A stretch of DNA of 64,000 nucleotides. Origin: Gossypium raimondii. Taxonomy: Eukaryota; Streptophyta; Magnoliopsida; Malvales; Malvaceae. The notes beneath the pieces are model-generated. The model was not told where the DNA came from. It worked only from the letters and a program-made list of their open reading frames with translations, and ran no database searches. Shown here piece by piece: positions 12,198 to 25,385 of this stretch. The stretch is from NCBI RefSeq assembly GCF_025698545.1, contig NC_068569.1, forward strand, positions 744,001-808,000, in the 5' to 3' direction. The first letter of the stretch is position 1; each line of letters begins with the position of its first letter. The translations under genes and the position numbers were made by a program.

Positions 12198-15100
12198 TCA
12201 GTTGAAAAAGTACGGCGATTTGAGAACCTCACGCAAGTCAAAGTTGCCTCTCTCTGGGAGAGGAGGAAAAACCAACGTCGGGTATGATGTCTCAAAGCTT
12301 TCAAGCAACTGCATAGAATCAAAGTAAAATTAATATGATTAACAAAATGAACGAGACACAAATTTCAGTACTTTCTAATAATTGAAAGACAGGAATCACC
12401 ATACTTACATTCTCAAGAACTGGCATGCTGTAAAGCTCCACAAATTTTTCTCTAAGTATCTGGTTCATCTTCTCCACATCACATGCGTGTGTCCAAAAAG
12501 AGTCATGGACCCCTGCAAATAGATTTATATGATAACGACACAAGCATTTAGATTACAGAAAAAAAAAAGTTATTTCAGACAGTTTTCCCCAATATCATCT
12601 TCAAATAGACCAGGTTTATGATTTCCTAAAAGAAAGAACTTTTCCCTATTAAGATAACATGTCAAGGCTCTATGCAAGTTATCTTGGCTGTTCTCAAGCA
12701 AATCAATCTAATATTTGTCTAAGCTCTGCCTGAGTAAAAGTTAGCAAAACAGACCTGCAAAATATAGACCCGCGTCTCTGCATGCAACAGCAGTCATCAT
12801 CATGTGAGAACCATCAAGTGAATGCACAAAATTTGGAGGGAACGCTGTTCTCTGTTTCCTAACTTCTACCTGGAATTGACAAAATATGAGTGTTTCTACT
12901 TGCTTGGGAACAAACCAAAAGCAGAAATAGGATCTCAAAATAAGAGCCAGAATAAGGAACTTACTGAGTTGCCCTCCCGCTGCAAGGCTAATACTTGGAG
13001 AGTTGTTCTTATCTGAAAAGAAGCAGTGAATTTTGTTACTCTGATATCAATATTTATTTAATTGAAAGATTATTAAAGCATATCCTCATTCAACTATAAT
13101 ACTTACGAGATGTCGTTCACTTTTATAGTAGGGCTGAACAACAGGGAGACCAAGAGGTGTTGTCCACCGCACAGGTTGATTCTCTGAAGCAATAACCTAC
13201 AATACATAGATTTAACACTAGTAAATTGATTGTACTAAAACTCATTGCTCCTTAATTACGATAAGGTAGTTTGCATCATGATTCTTGTAATATAAAAAGT
13301 CATACCTTTGCACAGTCACCTAACCAACCCATTATGTTGCGTGCTGCTTGGAATAATTCTCCGAGGGCAGCCAATGTCACCTGTTAAAATTTTATGACTT
13401 TAGCATAATCTTCTATTGTTAATTATTTAAATTCAACAGAAACACCAACAAACACATACACAGCATGCACACATAAAATAGAACATCTCTTCCATCCTAC
13501 AAATCCTCTGATATAACAGTATAGGAACCATACCCTCATAAAATAAAAGGAAAAACAATTTAGAACACCCATTTGATTTCATCTAACAACACTACTTTTC
13601 AGTAAGATACCAATGTCAAGAAATTGAGAAAAGGAAGGGTACTGAGAACAACTGAAGAGAAAGAGATCTAACTGGATGCATGTGCACAGAAACCAAGCAT
13701 CGTGTATTTATAGTGCAGAGGTTATCACAATTAATGCTTGCGGAGTATATAATACTAAATGGATTACTTACTTTAGCAGTATAACAAGCTGCAGAAAATA
13801 GCAGCCTATCATCAGTTATATGACCCTTCTCCTCTAATCTTCGTTTTATTTGCTCACGTGCCCCAACAAAAGTTACACCATATACTGAAGTCATTACCGT
13901 TTGCTTTACTAATTTTCGATCCACCTGAAAGTTTCCAACATTTTAATCTGTTAGTTAAAGGGGGGAAGTCCTAACTCAAAATCAAGTGTAAATAGTTTAG
14001 ATGTTAACTGTTCAAGGAAATCTAGTAAATTGAGTAAATAAAACCAAGTCCAACCTGATCAATTAAGAGCTTTGCCAATAAAGCATTGGGATTCGTCGCA
14101 GGATCCTTGTTACTGTCCCTCTTCATTATATTGTGAACCCTGTTAATCCCCAGAAGATATAAACAGTGACGAAGAATAAGGACATCCTTTATTTCTCATT
14201 TTCTAGTACTAAATTTCAGAATACACAGAAATAGATTTTTTTTTCCCCAGAAACTAAAGCAGCAGCAAAGAGAAATGAGGCTGACATAAAATATATATGG
14301 GACTAAACATTAAAGGTTTGAATTTTCCTTTGTTACTTCAATAAAGAAGAAGTATGTTTACGCCTTCGGTTGTTTTTTCTCCTTTCCTCATTTTTAAGCA
14401 ACAACTAAATGCAGCCAACATTATCAACAAGAAAATTTCTGAATGGAGCAAGACAAGTTTATATGCAGCATGCTTATATACGCCCTATAACGAGTTTTCT
14501 AGATAATAACTAAAAGGATTTAATATACCTCACAGCGATTTCAGAATAAACATCAGCTGGTTTCTCTCCAGCAACCAAGTTAACAGCTGCAGCTTCCAAC
14601 TAGGGAACAGATAAAAGATGTGAGACCATAGATGCACTTTTAATAACTAATCCAGAAAAACTGGCTAACCATAAACTGATAATTAGTGGGTAATAATTTT
14701 GTAACAAAGATAAGTTGAACTGGAACACAACTTCAGGTTCTAAAATATATTGAGAAAACATGTATCTGTGTGTGTGTTTGTGTGTAACCCAAACATGACG
14801 ATATCAATTGTGGATTATTCAGAACAAGGAAAAAAGCTTATCTACAAACCACAAACATACATTGTCTCTTCCCAAGGCTGCATAGTGCTGTAAGCCATTG
14901 CAGGAACCATCCTGTAATAATTTTTTAAGGGAGAGAAGGAAAGGAAAAGAAGCGTGAGGCACATGAAGTAGTTAAGGGGAAAAAATGAAATAAAAACTGT
15001 TACGATCTTAGCATCCACAACAGAAACAAGAAACAATAAAGCTAATTAAACAACTAAGAGAAGATAATTTTAAAATGTTCATGTAAGGTATATTGAAGAG

Positions 15101-18100
15101 GAAAAAGATTCAAATGCATGTAAGGGAAACTGATAAACAATACCCTTTAACCAGGGAGAATAGAATCAAAATAATGCAGGTAATTTCTAGCTAGAGGTGT
15201 GCATGGGCCAGGCCAGTTTTGGGCTGGGTTCAATTAAAAATTTAGGCCCATTTGCTAGGCCTGGGACCGGCCCAAAAAATGGGCCTAAAATGTTTCACAA
15301 GCCCGACCCGGATAAAAATGTTAAAACTCAAGCCCAACCCGGCCCGCCCATATTAATTTTTATATATTTTTTATATAATTTTAAAAAATATATAATACAT
15401 CAAAAATATTAAAAACATCAAAATAAATATTTCCCAACAAATTGAAAATAAATTTTAAAAAATATGTATACTTAAATAACACTAATATAGATGCAACTTA
15501 ACAAGCAAATGACTCTATAATAATAACAAAATTAACAATAAAATAAGTTTTATACAATATCCAAACAATAACAACAAAATAGTAGCAACATAATAGTAAA
15601 ATGGTAGCAAAATAGGGAGAAAACAATAAGAAAATAATATATATATTTTTTAAAAACAGATTTTTTTTTGTCCCTTAGTGAATTCAAGCCGGGGCCCAGG
15701 CCAAAAATGCCTTACCTGAGGCCCAGCCTTTTTTTTAAATGGGCCTTATTTTTTGTCCAAGCCCATTTTCCAGGCCTATATTTTTGCCCCAACCCTCTCA
15801 CATTTCGGGCCGGGCAGGGTGGCCCGACCCATTAACAGGTCTATTTCTAACCAATCATTTATATAAGTTACAATCCTAAGATGTGGCAGCAGTAAAAGGT
15901 CATTACAAGCAACGAACATATCATGTCATTCACAGAACGCAAAACTATTGAAATTGGATGATCATGGCAAAAGAGATAAGTATATTATTTAAATCAATTG
16001 AATTTCGACTTTGAAATGTTGATTGTGCAGAAATGTAACTCAACAAGCAACCTAGAGAAATTTACTTATCATATGTTTCAGCTTAGGCATATGGAAATTG
16101 TCCTTGTCTTTGCTTCAAGGACCCTAATGAAAATTTACCTGATGAATTGGCAGGTAAGAGATCATACTATGTGGTGATGTGCTCTTTAAGGCTTCTGACA
16201 GGTTCATACAAGCAGCTAAGCACTGAAAAGGATCCTCAGCGGTTAACCACCATCGGTTTCCATTAATAGGGTTTTCTGCTGAATCAAATATTTCATCTAA
16301 ATGGTTATCAACAAATGCCAGACGCCCGTCATGGGAAAGCTTTTCAACACCTCCTGAGTACAGGTTTGCTAAATGTATTTTCAGCCAATGTAATCCTGAT
16401 CTCCCCAATGGTCGTCCTTCAGCAAATTCAAGAACTCCTCGACAGAGATCAGAACTTAGATGATTCAAATGTGGATGCATGGGGTATGCACGGCCTCGAA
16501 AATCAAGATTGTGAGGATAATAAAAGCCTTCCTCATTTTCCATTTTCCGAGCCACCTGTTTTAGGGCAAGCTTCTTAGAATGCGTAGGACAAAATGAAAC
16601 AAAACCAGAAGGGAAACATATGAAAAGACATGCACAGACAGGCGATGCATCAAAGTAAAAACCATTAAGCAAAGCACACATTGATACACATGGGAGGGGG
16701 AGAGATGTTACAGAAAGCTTAAGTTCGGTGTCGCATCGCTGAGAATGTCTTTCACGATTAACCTTGTTTGCCTTTCTCACGCTCCATTTCCACTCTTGGA
16801 TTTCTGTTGAATCCTCTGAATAAGGTTTCTCTGGTATAGGAATCTACAAAGCACAATGAAGGTATATTTCAGGGAGAGAAAGGCTGTAAATATGCACTCA
16901 TACCAAATTAAATGGCTAAATATTATTTGGCATGCAGTGGAAGAAAAAAGCAGACAGTAAGCACCTTAGAATATTGAATTCGTTATGATGTTGATTCACA
17001 GTTTTTGTTTGTTCCACAAAGTAAAATAATCATAAACAATTTAAAGAGTACCATTCAAGCAGTGTTAGCAGAAAAATAATAATAACCAAAAAGTAAATTT
17101 CAAAAGCGAAAATTGAAGATGTGCTCACATCATTACGATCAACCAAGCCTGCAATGTTGCCACCACTAGCCCAAATACTCTCTACCACGGCAAGCACCTT
17201 GTTATTCACTCTCCATTTGGTGCTTCCAAGTGTATCCAGGGCCTGCACACATGCCATTCCGGCAAGTCAAGCAGCATTAGCTATTAGAGAGATACTGACA
17301 ATAACCACTCCTTCAAGGCAAGCTTTCAATTGCTCAAAAGAGAATTTATAACAAATTCTCACAGTTCTAGGTCGTTGCTTTCAATCATATCATTATTCAA
17401 AACGATTAGATATAGAAACTCAACTCAAATCTCATAAGAAATTGGCACAGGAGAATTTTTCAAATTATCCTTTCCATAAGAAGGTATTTTAGAATAATCA
17501 TAAGAAATTAGGGGGAACCTTTTCGTTTTCCTTTTCTTAAGATAAGGAACATGTGTTTTTACATCCACATATGTACGAGAACTAGATGGAAGGTAAATTG
17601 CAAGATTTGGGAGAAGGGCAAACCTTTTAATTAAACAATAAAAAATATCAGGAAAACACAGAACTGTAGAACTTATTACATGACATGTCCCAGACGAATT
17701 TTGCAAGTCAGGTCAACAAACATCTTTGGCCTTAAGTTATACAACAAGAAAGTAATGCGTGAAAATAAGAAAACAAGAAGCTCCAAGTTATTACCTCAAA
17801 TACTTTCCGCATATTTTTTACATTGACACCCTTAAGCGCCTCTTGTTGTTTCCTTGATCCATGAGTTCGCATGACATAAGAAGGCAAGAACAAGTAGCCA
17901 CCCTTGTCGTACCTGAAAGGAGTTTGTAAATACATAAGTGTAACTTAGAGTTACTACCCTGAGTGCCTCAGTGCAGAATACATTATACCTTCAGCTTAAT
18001 GTCTAATAACTGATTTATATTTTTGTTTGTTTATTTGGCTTCAGACAGGGAAATCAATAAAAGGAATGTAGAAATGTAACATGTTGACTCCTTTTAATTT

Positions 18101-20559
18101 ACAGAAAACATATCTACTTTTTTTTTCTTTTCTTTTTGCAGAAAAACATTTTGACTCCTGCAAGCTACATGTAATAAAATTTCTGGAGAGCAACTATCAG
18201 TCCATTCTAATTTTTCTCTCTAGCATACCCTTTCCATTTTTTGGGAGGCACCAACATTGGTACATAAGGAATCATCATATGCTTAGCCTGCACGCAAACA
18301 AAAGAAACAAAATGTATTTGAGTTTCAGGAATCCAAGAGAGTCAACATACAATTTATTAAGTCAATGCCCATATTGCTGACTAGAATGCGTTCTGAGCTT
18401 AGTTATCAGTAATTATCATTCCATTGTCTGATAATAAGTTGACTAGTGTACAGCTTTATGCGTGTGGCTAGACTAACAAAAGTAAACATTGGAAGCATTA
18501 AACAGGAAGTATTAAACTATAACCTCACAAGATAATTAACTGTTAGATTTCCAGAATAGAAAGAATAAATGAAAAGAAATGTCAACTTACAGATTTGTCA
18601 AGCCCAGAACGTATCAGAGGATCACATTCAATAACACCATATCTCTTCTTAATCTTTTGCCTACAAAACCCATTATTTAGAAAAATTATTGCTACTGGAA
18701 AAACACAAAATGAAAATAGCATTGATTGCACCCCTCCATCCTCAAATGTACCACACACACTTTGTGTGTAGATTCCGAAAAAGAACGACATCAAATGCAG
18801 TACCAACTGACATAGAAATCAGATCTAACATATGCAGACAATTCCACATCTAAGAAATAGCCTAGTGACTAATTGCCTAGAAAATGATTTAGCAGAAAAT
18901 AATTAGGGGCATGGGGTACATCCTGCAAAGATAAATTGCTGAGCAAAAAGAAGATGGAGTCTCACCCGGGGCCCCTCGAGATAGTTTTAAATTTATGTCT
19001 AAAAGCAGGTCGAACGTCCAGAGGGCTATCTCCTGACTGGTCAATTGGAGGTTGTACATAAGCTGTTTCAGTTAATAGTTCTAGAAGACGACTTCCAAGC
19101 TGCACGATAACATTCAGCCAAGAAAGGGTTTTCAAAATCTAAAAGATAGAGGAAAAACCTTTTAAAATAATCAATCATTAAAAAAAAAGAAGGTATGCAA
19201 AAGGCTGCAAACCTTGGCTTGAGCATCTCGACCCCAAGGTTTAATTTCTTCATTTTTTACCAGCTTCTGCACCTCAGTGAGTCTTCTCCTCCTAATCAAA
19301 CTATTAACACGTTTCCTAAGTATCTCCTTCTCCTTGCTCGCCCCTTGAACCTCATCTACAATCTGCTTCCTCTGATAGTTCTTAGTTTTCTCCAAGAAGC
19401 TATGAATTCTAACCTGAGACAAAGTAGAAATAACAAAGCGTCATCCTCATTATAACAACAATAAAAATAGAAAGAGTCAACTGAGAAGGCCAACACCCTG
19501 AAGTAGTAGATGCTGATAAATGAAATTGCATAACGTGAAGAAATAAATTGCATTTACATATAAGGTAAAGATTGAAAGAATGACTTATATGAACCACAAA
19601 GCTCCAACTTGTGAATCTTCAACATAAAATTGAAGAAACCCAAACTTTGCCTATTACCCTTTCTTAATTCGTTTGCAATCTAAATTTTCAATCCCTCCCT
19701 AACTTTCTCAAATCCATAAAAAACAAAACATTACGCTAAAATAATAATAATTTAAAAAAGAAGCGAAAACTAAGCTTGATAGGCAAACCTCCTGTTCAAT
19801 AGCCACTCCAATATGCACAGCAGCCTGAACAACCTGCACATACCCATCTTCCTCAGCTCCCATAACCAATCCCATCATCTTATGCATAACTATAACCGCC
19901 AATTTATCCGCCGGTAACAATTCAATATGCGGCGCATAAGCCGCTCTAAGTTTCTTGTTTTTTCCCTTCTGCACCTTTTGTTCCTTCGCAATTGCCTCCC
20001 TCAACGGCTCAAACCATCCCAGAAACAACCCTTTCACGTAAGGCAAATTGGGAGCCAATTTCTTCTCACACATTTCCCTCTCCAATTCCCTGTACTCTTC
20101 CACCATCTTCTCCCAAGCTTCAGTCTCTTCCTTTACTTGTCTCCTCCTAAGCAAATTATACTTCCTCTTCTCGATCTCTTTGTGCTCTATTTTAACAGTC
20201 TGGTTGGTCATTTTGTAAAGACCCTTCCAAAATAAAGCTGATATCCAAGGTGGGTCTTGGATAAATATCCTTGGGGCAGATTCTGGGGAAAGAATTTGGC
20301 GGCTGTGAGCATTGGGTAACAATAATTTTTTTGGGTTTTCGATGTTTTGTACGATGTTGTCTTGGAGAGAGTCGCATAAAGGGAGGAAACGAGGTGGCTT
20401 TGTAGGGTAATTGAGACTCCGATGGATAGGGAAAGAGAAAATAAGAGGAAAGGCCTGTTTGGGAAGGGAAAATAGAGGTTTTTTGTGAGGTTTTTGGGAT
20501 GTGGGAGGCTTTGAATAAGTTGGGTACTGAGTTAAGGGAAGTGAGCCAGTGGCAGCCAT
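12198..20559 (-). CDS. RPOT3: Plastid phage-type RNA polymerase RPOT3 (RpoTp), 972 aa
   Basis: Single-subunit T7-like DNA-directed RNA polymerase that transcribes plastid genes. Nineteen exons join into 973 codons including TGA: 20559-19789, 19413-19213, 19099-18966, 18660-18591, 18287-18229, 17912-17795, 17242-17129, 16843-16712, 16555-16139, 14911-14861, 14599-14529, 14139-14055, 13924-13772, 13380-13306, 13196-13107, 13012-12965, 12869-12755, 12512-12409, 12308-12198. Polymerase motifs are intact: motif [11 protein letters not shown] (D673), motif [11 protein letters not shown] (K748, Y756), HSLDGSHMM (879-887), and motif C VHDSFW (H904, D905). These match the catalytic Asp/Lys/Tyr/Asp set of T7 polymerase. 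The N-terminus is rich in Ser, Thr and Pro with few acidic residues, as in plastid transit peptides. The IQDPPW segment after it agrees with the plastid paralogue more than the mitochondrial RPOT1. Length is close to the family norm of about 980-990. The large intron 14912-16138 carries a transposon. Confidence 0.93.
15191..15842. mobile_element. hAT-like MITE (about 650 bp) inside an RPOT3 intron
   Basis: Direct repeats ATTTCTAG (15183-15190) and ATTTCTAA (15843-15850) flank the element, an 8-bp target duplication with one change. The ends are GC-rich imperfect inverted repeats: AGAGGTGTGCATGGGCCAGG on the left, and AGACCTGTTAATGGGTCGGG as reverse complement on the right, with 16 of 22 positions identical. 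The interior is AT-rich with further GGGCC/GGCCC blocks near both ends. An 8-bp duplication fits hAT elements. No transposase frame is present, so it is non-autonomous. It lies between the exons that encode the segment before motif A and motif A itself. Confidence 0.75.
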
Positions 20560-21736
20560 TTTTGGTGGTTGGGGAGATAAGGAGGGGTTTTCAGGGCGGT
20601 GAAGAATGAAAGAGGAACCTCCCTAAAACCTCTGGAGTATATGTCCTTTTGAATGATATTTTTTTGCTGTCAATTTCAAAAAGATAATAGTAATAAAATA
20701 AAAAATTGGACGAGGATAAATAATTGATAAGTTTTTATTTTGTTGATTAAAATTTAAAAAAAATTATAAAATTGTGATTAAACTGTTTTAAAATTTTATT
20801 TAAGCTAATTTGGGTCGTTGTGTATGGTTTATTTGTTTGCATTTTCTTTTCTTACCATCTAGCTTTCTTTTCATAAACAGTTTTGAACATCATTAATTTA
20901 TATAACAAAGTTTAAAATACTTTCTTTTTCGATTTATTGATACCGATTATCAAATCAACTTGTATCTAAGTATGCACTTTTACTCATCTATGGATGTTAA
21001 CCTATCATATTAATTGTTAAATCGTCACTTAGAGTTCGTTAGTCAAATATTTTTCTTTTTAAAAGAATAACAACTCAATAACTTGAATAAAAACTTTCAA
21101 ATAGTTCAATAATTAACCTAAATGTTTTTCTTTTAAAGAATGAAAGTAAGATTATCGAGAAATAGAATTTAAAAATTGTGTAAGTTAAACATGATCAGAA
21201 TTTTATTATTATTTTGTCTCTAATTGAGTAGAAATTAAAAAGTATAGTTAATTAAAAACATTGGTATGAAATTAATTGATTTACATGTAAAAGGTTTTAC
21301 GAAAATTGTTGTTTTGCATTTTCTATGTTTGTTTAATAGAAAGCGACTTGGTAAACGAAAAATATCATACAAGTAATTTTATTTTTATATAAAATTAACT
21401 TAAATCAAAATTAATATTATTATGTTGATAATAAATTTTATTTTCACTTTTAAAAATATTTAAAATATTAATATAAAATATTATATTTTTCATTATTATT
21501 AAACATACATATTTAATTATTTATATTTAGTCATATAATAAATTATTAATATAAATAATATAATTTATTATTTCAATAATTTATTTAATATTTCAACTTT
21601 ATTTTAATAATAAATTTTAAAATGATAATTTTAAATAATATTATTCACATACTATTAAAAATATTCAATATTAATATTTTAATAATAAATATTTATTACA
21701 ATTATAAATATACTAATAATAAATGTTTTGTAGTAT
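20560..21736. other. RPOT3 upstream region and AT-rich spacer
   Basis: The first 100 bp beyond the RPOT3 start are GC-richer and probably form the leader. Beyond about 20650 the DNA is very AT-rich and no feature can be supported. Confidence 0.45.
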
Positions 21737-22017
21737 AAAGGTTAAAATATGTCATAAATCTATGTACACTTCACAAATTTGCAATTTAATCTCTATACTT
21801 TTATTTTCAAGAATTTAGTCCCTCTACTTTTCAGATATGGAAATCAAGTTCAATTGTTGACATTGTTAATTTTTGTTTTCAATTTTGTTGATTTCATATT
21901 TTTAAATAAAAATACTAACTTAGTAGTCATATAACTAAAAATGATATTGTAATGAACTTGAATTTAACAAAATATTTTTAATATATGCAAAAAAAAATTC
22001 AAAATATAAATTTATAA
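21737..22017. mobile_element. Truncated MITE, same family as 4826-5176
   Basis: The start reads GGTTAAAATATGTCATAAATC, followed by segments (AATTGTTGACATTGTTAATT, ATACTAACTTAGTAGTCAT) that match the element at 4826-5176 in order. The 3' inverted arm is largely missing. Confidence 0.55.
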
Positions 22018-22739
22018 ATATAAAATAAATTCAATAAAACAATAAAAATATAAGAAAATATCAAATTTATATTTGTTTTATTGAAAACAAATTTTATAAA
22101 ATATTTGTAAAAAATCGCCAAGCAATAGAAAATATTTTACAGATTTATCAAAACATCGAAAATATTAACTTATCCAGAAAGTAAGTCATTTTCCGTAAAT
22201 CATTTCCGAAAATCATTTTCATTGAAATAAATAGATCATTAGCTTAACTCGACATGAGCATTGTTATTAATGTAGAAGGATGTGGGTTCAAATGTGTTTA
22301 AATGTATTCTTTATTATTTTATTCATATATAGAATATTATATATGATAAAATATTAATATTTACATTTAAAATTACTATTATAACTATACTACATTAACA
22401 AGTATACTACAAAGCATAATATATGAAAAATGGAAATATATATATAAAGATTAAACTACACAAATTTCATACATAACATATGCACATGATGGGACTAGAA
22501 ATTCGCACATCACAATTGAGTATTATGAGTAAGTGTGTGCATTTTTAATTTTAACCAAATTAATCGACCGAATTGAATTAGTTTGGTTAATCGGTCAAAC
22601 ATTGAATCTAATTCGATCTAAAGTTTATTAAATGTTTTTTTTTAGTTTCATTTATCAATTAATTCGATTCAAAGCCAGATAATTGTTAATAATATCTAAC
22701 CAAAATGAAATTATTAACAATATATTATAGATCCAATAT
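22018..22739. other. AT-rich spacer with a possible SINE-like fragment
   Basis: No gene was seen. Around 22239-22300 the words TTAGCTTAACTC and GTGGGTTCAAATG lie about 45 bp apart and faintly recall tRNA A- and B-boxes. This is too degenerate to call. Confidence 0.35.
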
Positions 22740-24230
22740 ATAAATAGGGACTAAATAAGGCTTATAGGTCGGTTTTAAAATTTATTTAGGCATTTAGGCT
22801 AATTTTAAAATTATTTAGGGAAATAGGTCGATTTTGAGGAAAAGCTCGTCCAGCTGGGCGAGCTTTCCATACACGTGTCAAGAAAGCTCGCTTAGCTGAA
22901 CACATTTTCCCTTAAGTTGCAATTTTTTACTTTTTAAATTCAATTAATTTCTTTAGTTGGATGATTAAATATTGGTGGTTTTGTCATTGAGTCTCAGGTT
23001 TGATTCATTTTCTACTCACATTTATATTTTTATTTCATATTGTTTTAAGCTTCTTCTTTTAGCTTCCTTAGTTAATCGATTAAATAATAATTATTTCATT
23101 ATTGAGACCCAATTTTAATTCCCTTTTCTAAATACATTTGTAATTTTATTTCATATTGTTTCAAGTTTTTCTAATTAATAAATATATTGTTTTTAATTTT
23201 ATATTTTAATTCATCGTTTTAATTAATAAATCTTTTATTCATTAAATCAAATAATAAATATGTAATTATATAATAAAAATATATACTTTACATACATCAT
23301 TATGTTGAAAATATTTGAAATCAATAACTCCTTTATATATAATATAAACATCAACTAATTTTTTGATGTATTTTTCTTTATATATAATATTTACATGTCA
23401 AATATTTATTTTCTCTACATATATTGTGGGTATGGTGATTTTTAAAATTATAAAACGAAATAATTATTTCAAATATAAGAATTATTTTTATATGCAAAAT
23501 ATTTCAAATTTTGTTTTTCATCTACATTATTAGTATGATATTTCAAATATTTTTATATGTGAAATATTTTAATTAATTATTTGAAATGTCATTATGTTTA
23601 CATGTGAAATATTTTAAATACACATACAAAAATATTTACTAATTTACTAAAATTAATCATATTTATAATAATTATTCGATTTTAATAAAAGATTTATTAA
23701 TTAAAAGATGAATTAAAATAAAAATTGAAAATAATATATTTATTAATTAAAATTAATAAAACTTAAACAATATGAAATAAAAATTACAAATATGTTTTGA
23801 AAAGGAATTGAGCATGGGTCTCAAAGATGAAATCATTATTATTTAACCATTTAACTAAGGAACCTAATATGTTAAAAACATTTGTTGAAAAAAAGAAGAA
23901 GCCTAAAACAACATGAAATAAAAAATATAAACATGATTGGGAGAGGAATCAAATTTGGGATTCAAGAACAAAATCACCAGCATTTAACCATCCAACCAAA
24001 GAAATTAATTATATTAAAAAAAGTAAAAAATTGCAACTTAAAAGGGAAAGTGCGTCCAGTTGGGCGAGCTCTCTTAACACGTGTATGGACGCGCTTTCCA
24101 AAAAGCTCGCCCAACGAAACAAGTTCTCTCAAAATCAACTTGGTTCCCTAAATAATTTTAAAACCGGCCTAAAGACCTAAATAAATTTCAAAATCGGCTT
24201 ATAGGACTTATTTAACCATAAATAGGTGCA
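22740..24230. mobile_element. Large foldback element (about 1.5 kb) with arms of about 550 bp
   Basis: The left arm (22740 to about 23330) and the reverse complement of the right arm (about 23690-24230) agree block by block: the CTAAATAAGGCTTATAGG region, AATTTATTTAGG, TTTAAAATTATTTAGGG, then a GC-rich palindromic cassette containing CAGCTGGGCGAGCTTT and ACACGTGT, then AGTTGCAATTTTTTACTTTT, and further inward TAATTAATAAATATATT. The central 350 bp or so form an AT-rich loop. There is no transposase frame. A transcript across it would fold into a very long hairpin. Boundaries are approximate because no unambiguous target duplication was found. Confidence 0.75.
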
Positions 24231-24644
24231 ATAATCCAAAATATAAAAAATTAATATATTTACATATATATATATTCTTATAAGACTTAAAAAATATTAC
24301 GAAAATTAAAATTATTTGAAAAATAAAACAAAATTAAATTTTAAAAAAATTAAAAAAAACTGTAAATTCACTCGATTAATGAACTTAATTCTTTATTAAG
24401 GTAAATTTTATAAACTCATTAAAATTACATTTTTTCATCTAAACAATGGAGTCTTACATATTCAAACTGATCTCCTTTGTATTGATTTACAAAATATAAA
24501 AATAACTTTTGTGGTTATTTTCATATATAATACTGATAAAAAAGAAGAAGAAGATGTATTCAATGTTATTACTAAAATACTAAAATTACCTAGTTTGTCT
24601 TAATTATGTAGTTTGCCATTAAGCAATGCATCATCCCCCGTTAA
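24231..24644. other. AT-rich spacer downstream of the RING pseudogene
   Basis: No feature is supported. The part next to 24644 may have been the 3' UTR of the former RING gene. Confidence 0.4.
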
Positions 24645-25385
24645 TTAAAAACACGAGCAGATAGCACATTTTCCTCCCAATAATAACTCAAACCTGCACA
24701 TAGGGCAAGATTTTTTCCTCCAAACCCATCGAGCAATGCATCTCCCATGGAAAGCATGCGAACAAGGTGTCTTTACACAGGTTCCATTAGACAGCCCTTC
24801 CAAGCATATAGCACACGTGCTACCATCAGCCGCCAATGTCTCACCACCACGATCACATGCTTCAAACGAACCCAATCCCGGCACCGGCACCAACATCATC
24901 AAAAACCCAGACCTTAACTCCAACGAGCATGTCAACCTCATCAAAATACCTTCTTCGTCAACAACAGCTTCGCCATTATCAAACCATCCTCTTTTATAAA
25001 CTTGACAACCCATCTTGCCAAAAACCCATGTTTGGTTTACATCAACAACGATGAGCACTTTAGGTGAGTCGGGTTCAGTGATTGTTTCAAGCCCAAAACT
25101 GTAATTGTCAGCGAGTTATTTCGATATGCTGTTGGTCAATGATTTAACGTTGGTTTCCTCGAAAATCTGTTTGGTACTGAAAACGGCTTCGTAAACCAGT
25201 TGCTGGATGCTGTTTGGGGAAGACAAGCGTTCGAGGTTAAATCCGAACATGTAGGAATTTGGGTCCCAAGAACAACGATGTTTGATTTAAAACACGAATT
25301 GTCCTGGAAAAATATGGCGATTGTCTTGTAATTCGGCACTTAATTCGAAGACGCGAACTTGTTCTTGAACTGGAACTTCCATCAT
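24645..25385 (-). pseudogene. RING-H2 finger E3 ligase-like pseudogene with two in-frame stops
   Basis: A single continuous 247-codon frame starts at ATG 25385 (second ATG 25382) and ends at 24645. TAA codons interrupt it at codon 33 (25287-25289) and codon 90 (25116-25118). The frame itself is kept on both sides of each stop, so these are point changes, not frameshifts. The C-terminal part holds a complete RING-H2 pattern: CAIC, then CSHAFHGRC, then CPMC, with ligands spaced as in plant RING-H2 ubiquitin ligases. A protein of up to 138 codons could still start at internal ATG 25058 and would keep the RING, so residual function is not excluded. The N-terminal part is not recognised as a known domain. 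Confidence 0.75.

Noticed and set aside
15197-15412. Gly/Pro-rich plus-strand frame in the RPOT3 intron
   Set aside because: It is translated from the GGGCC-rich terminus of the hAT-like MITE, not a gene.
23882-24151. 89-codon plus-strand frame
   Set aside because: It lies in the right arm of the foldback element; the inverted arm does not conserve it as a protein.
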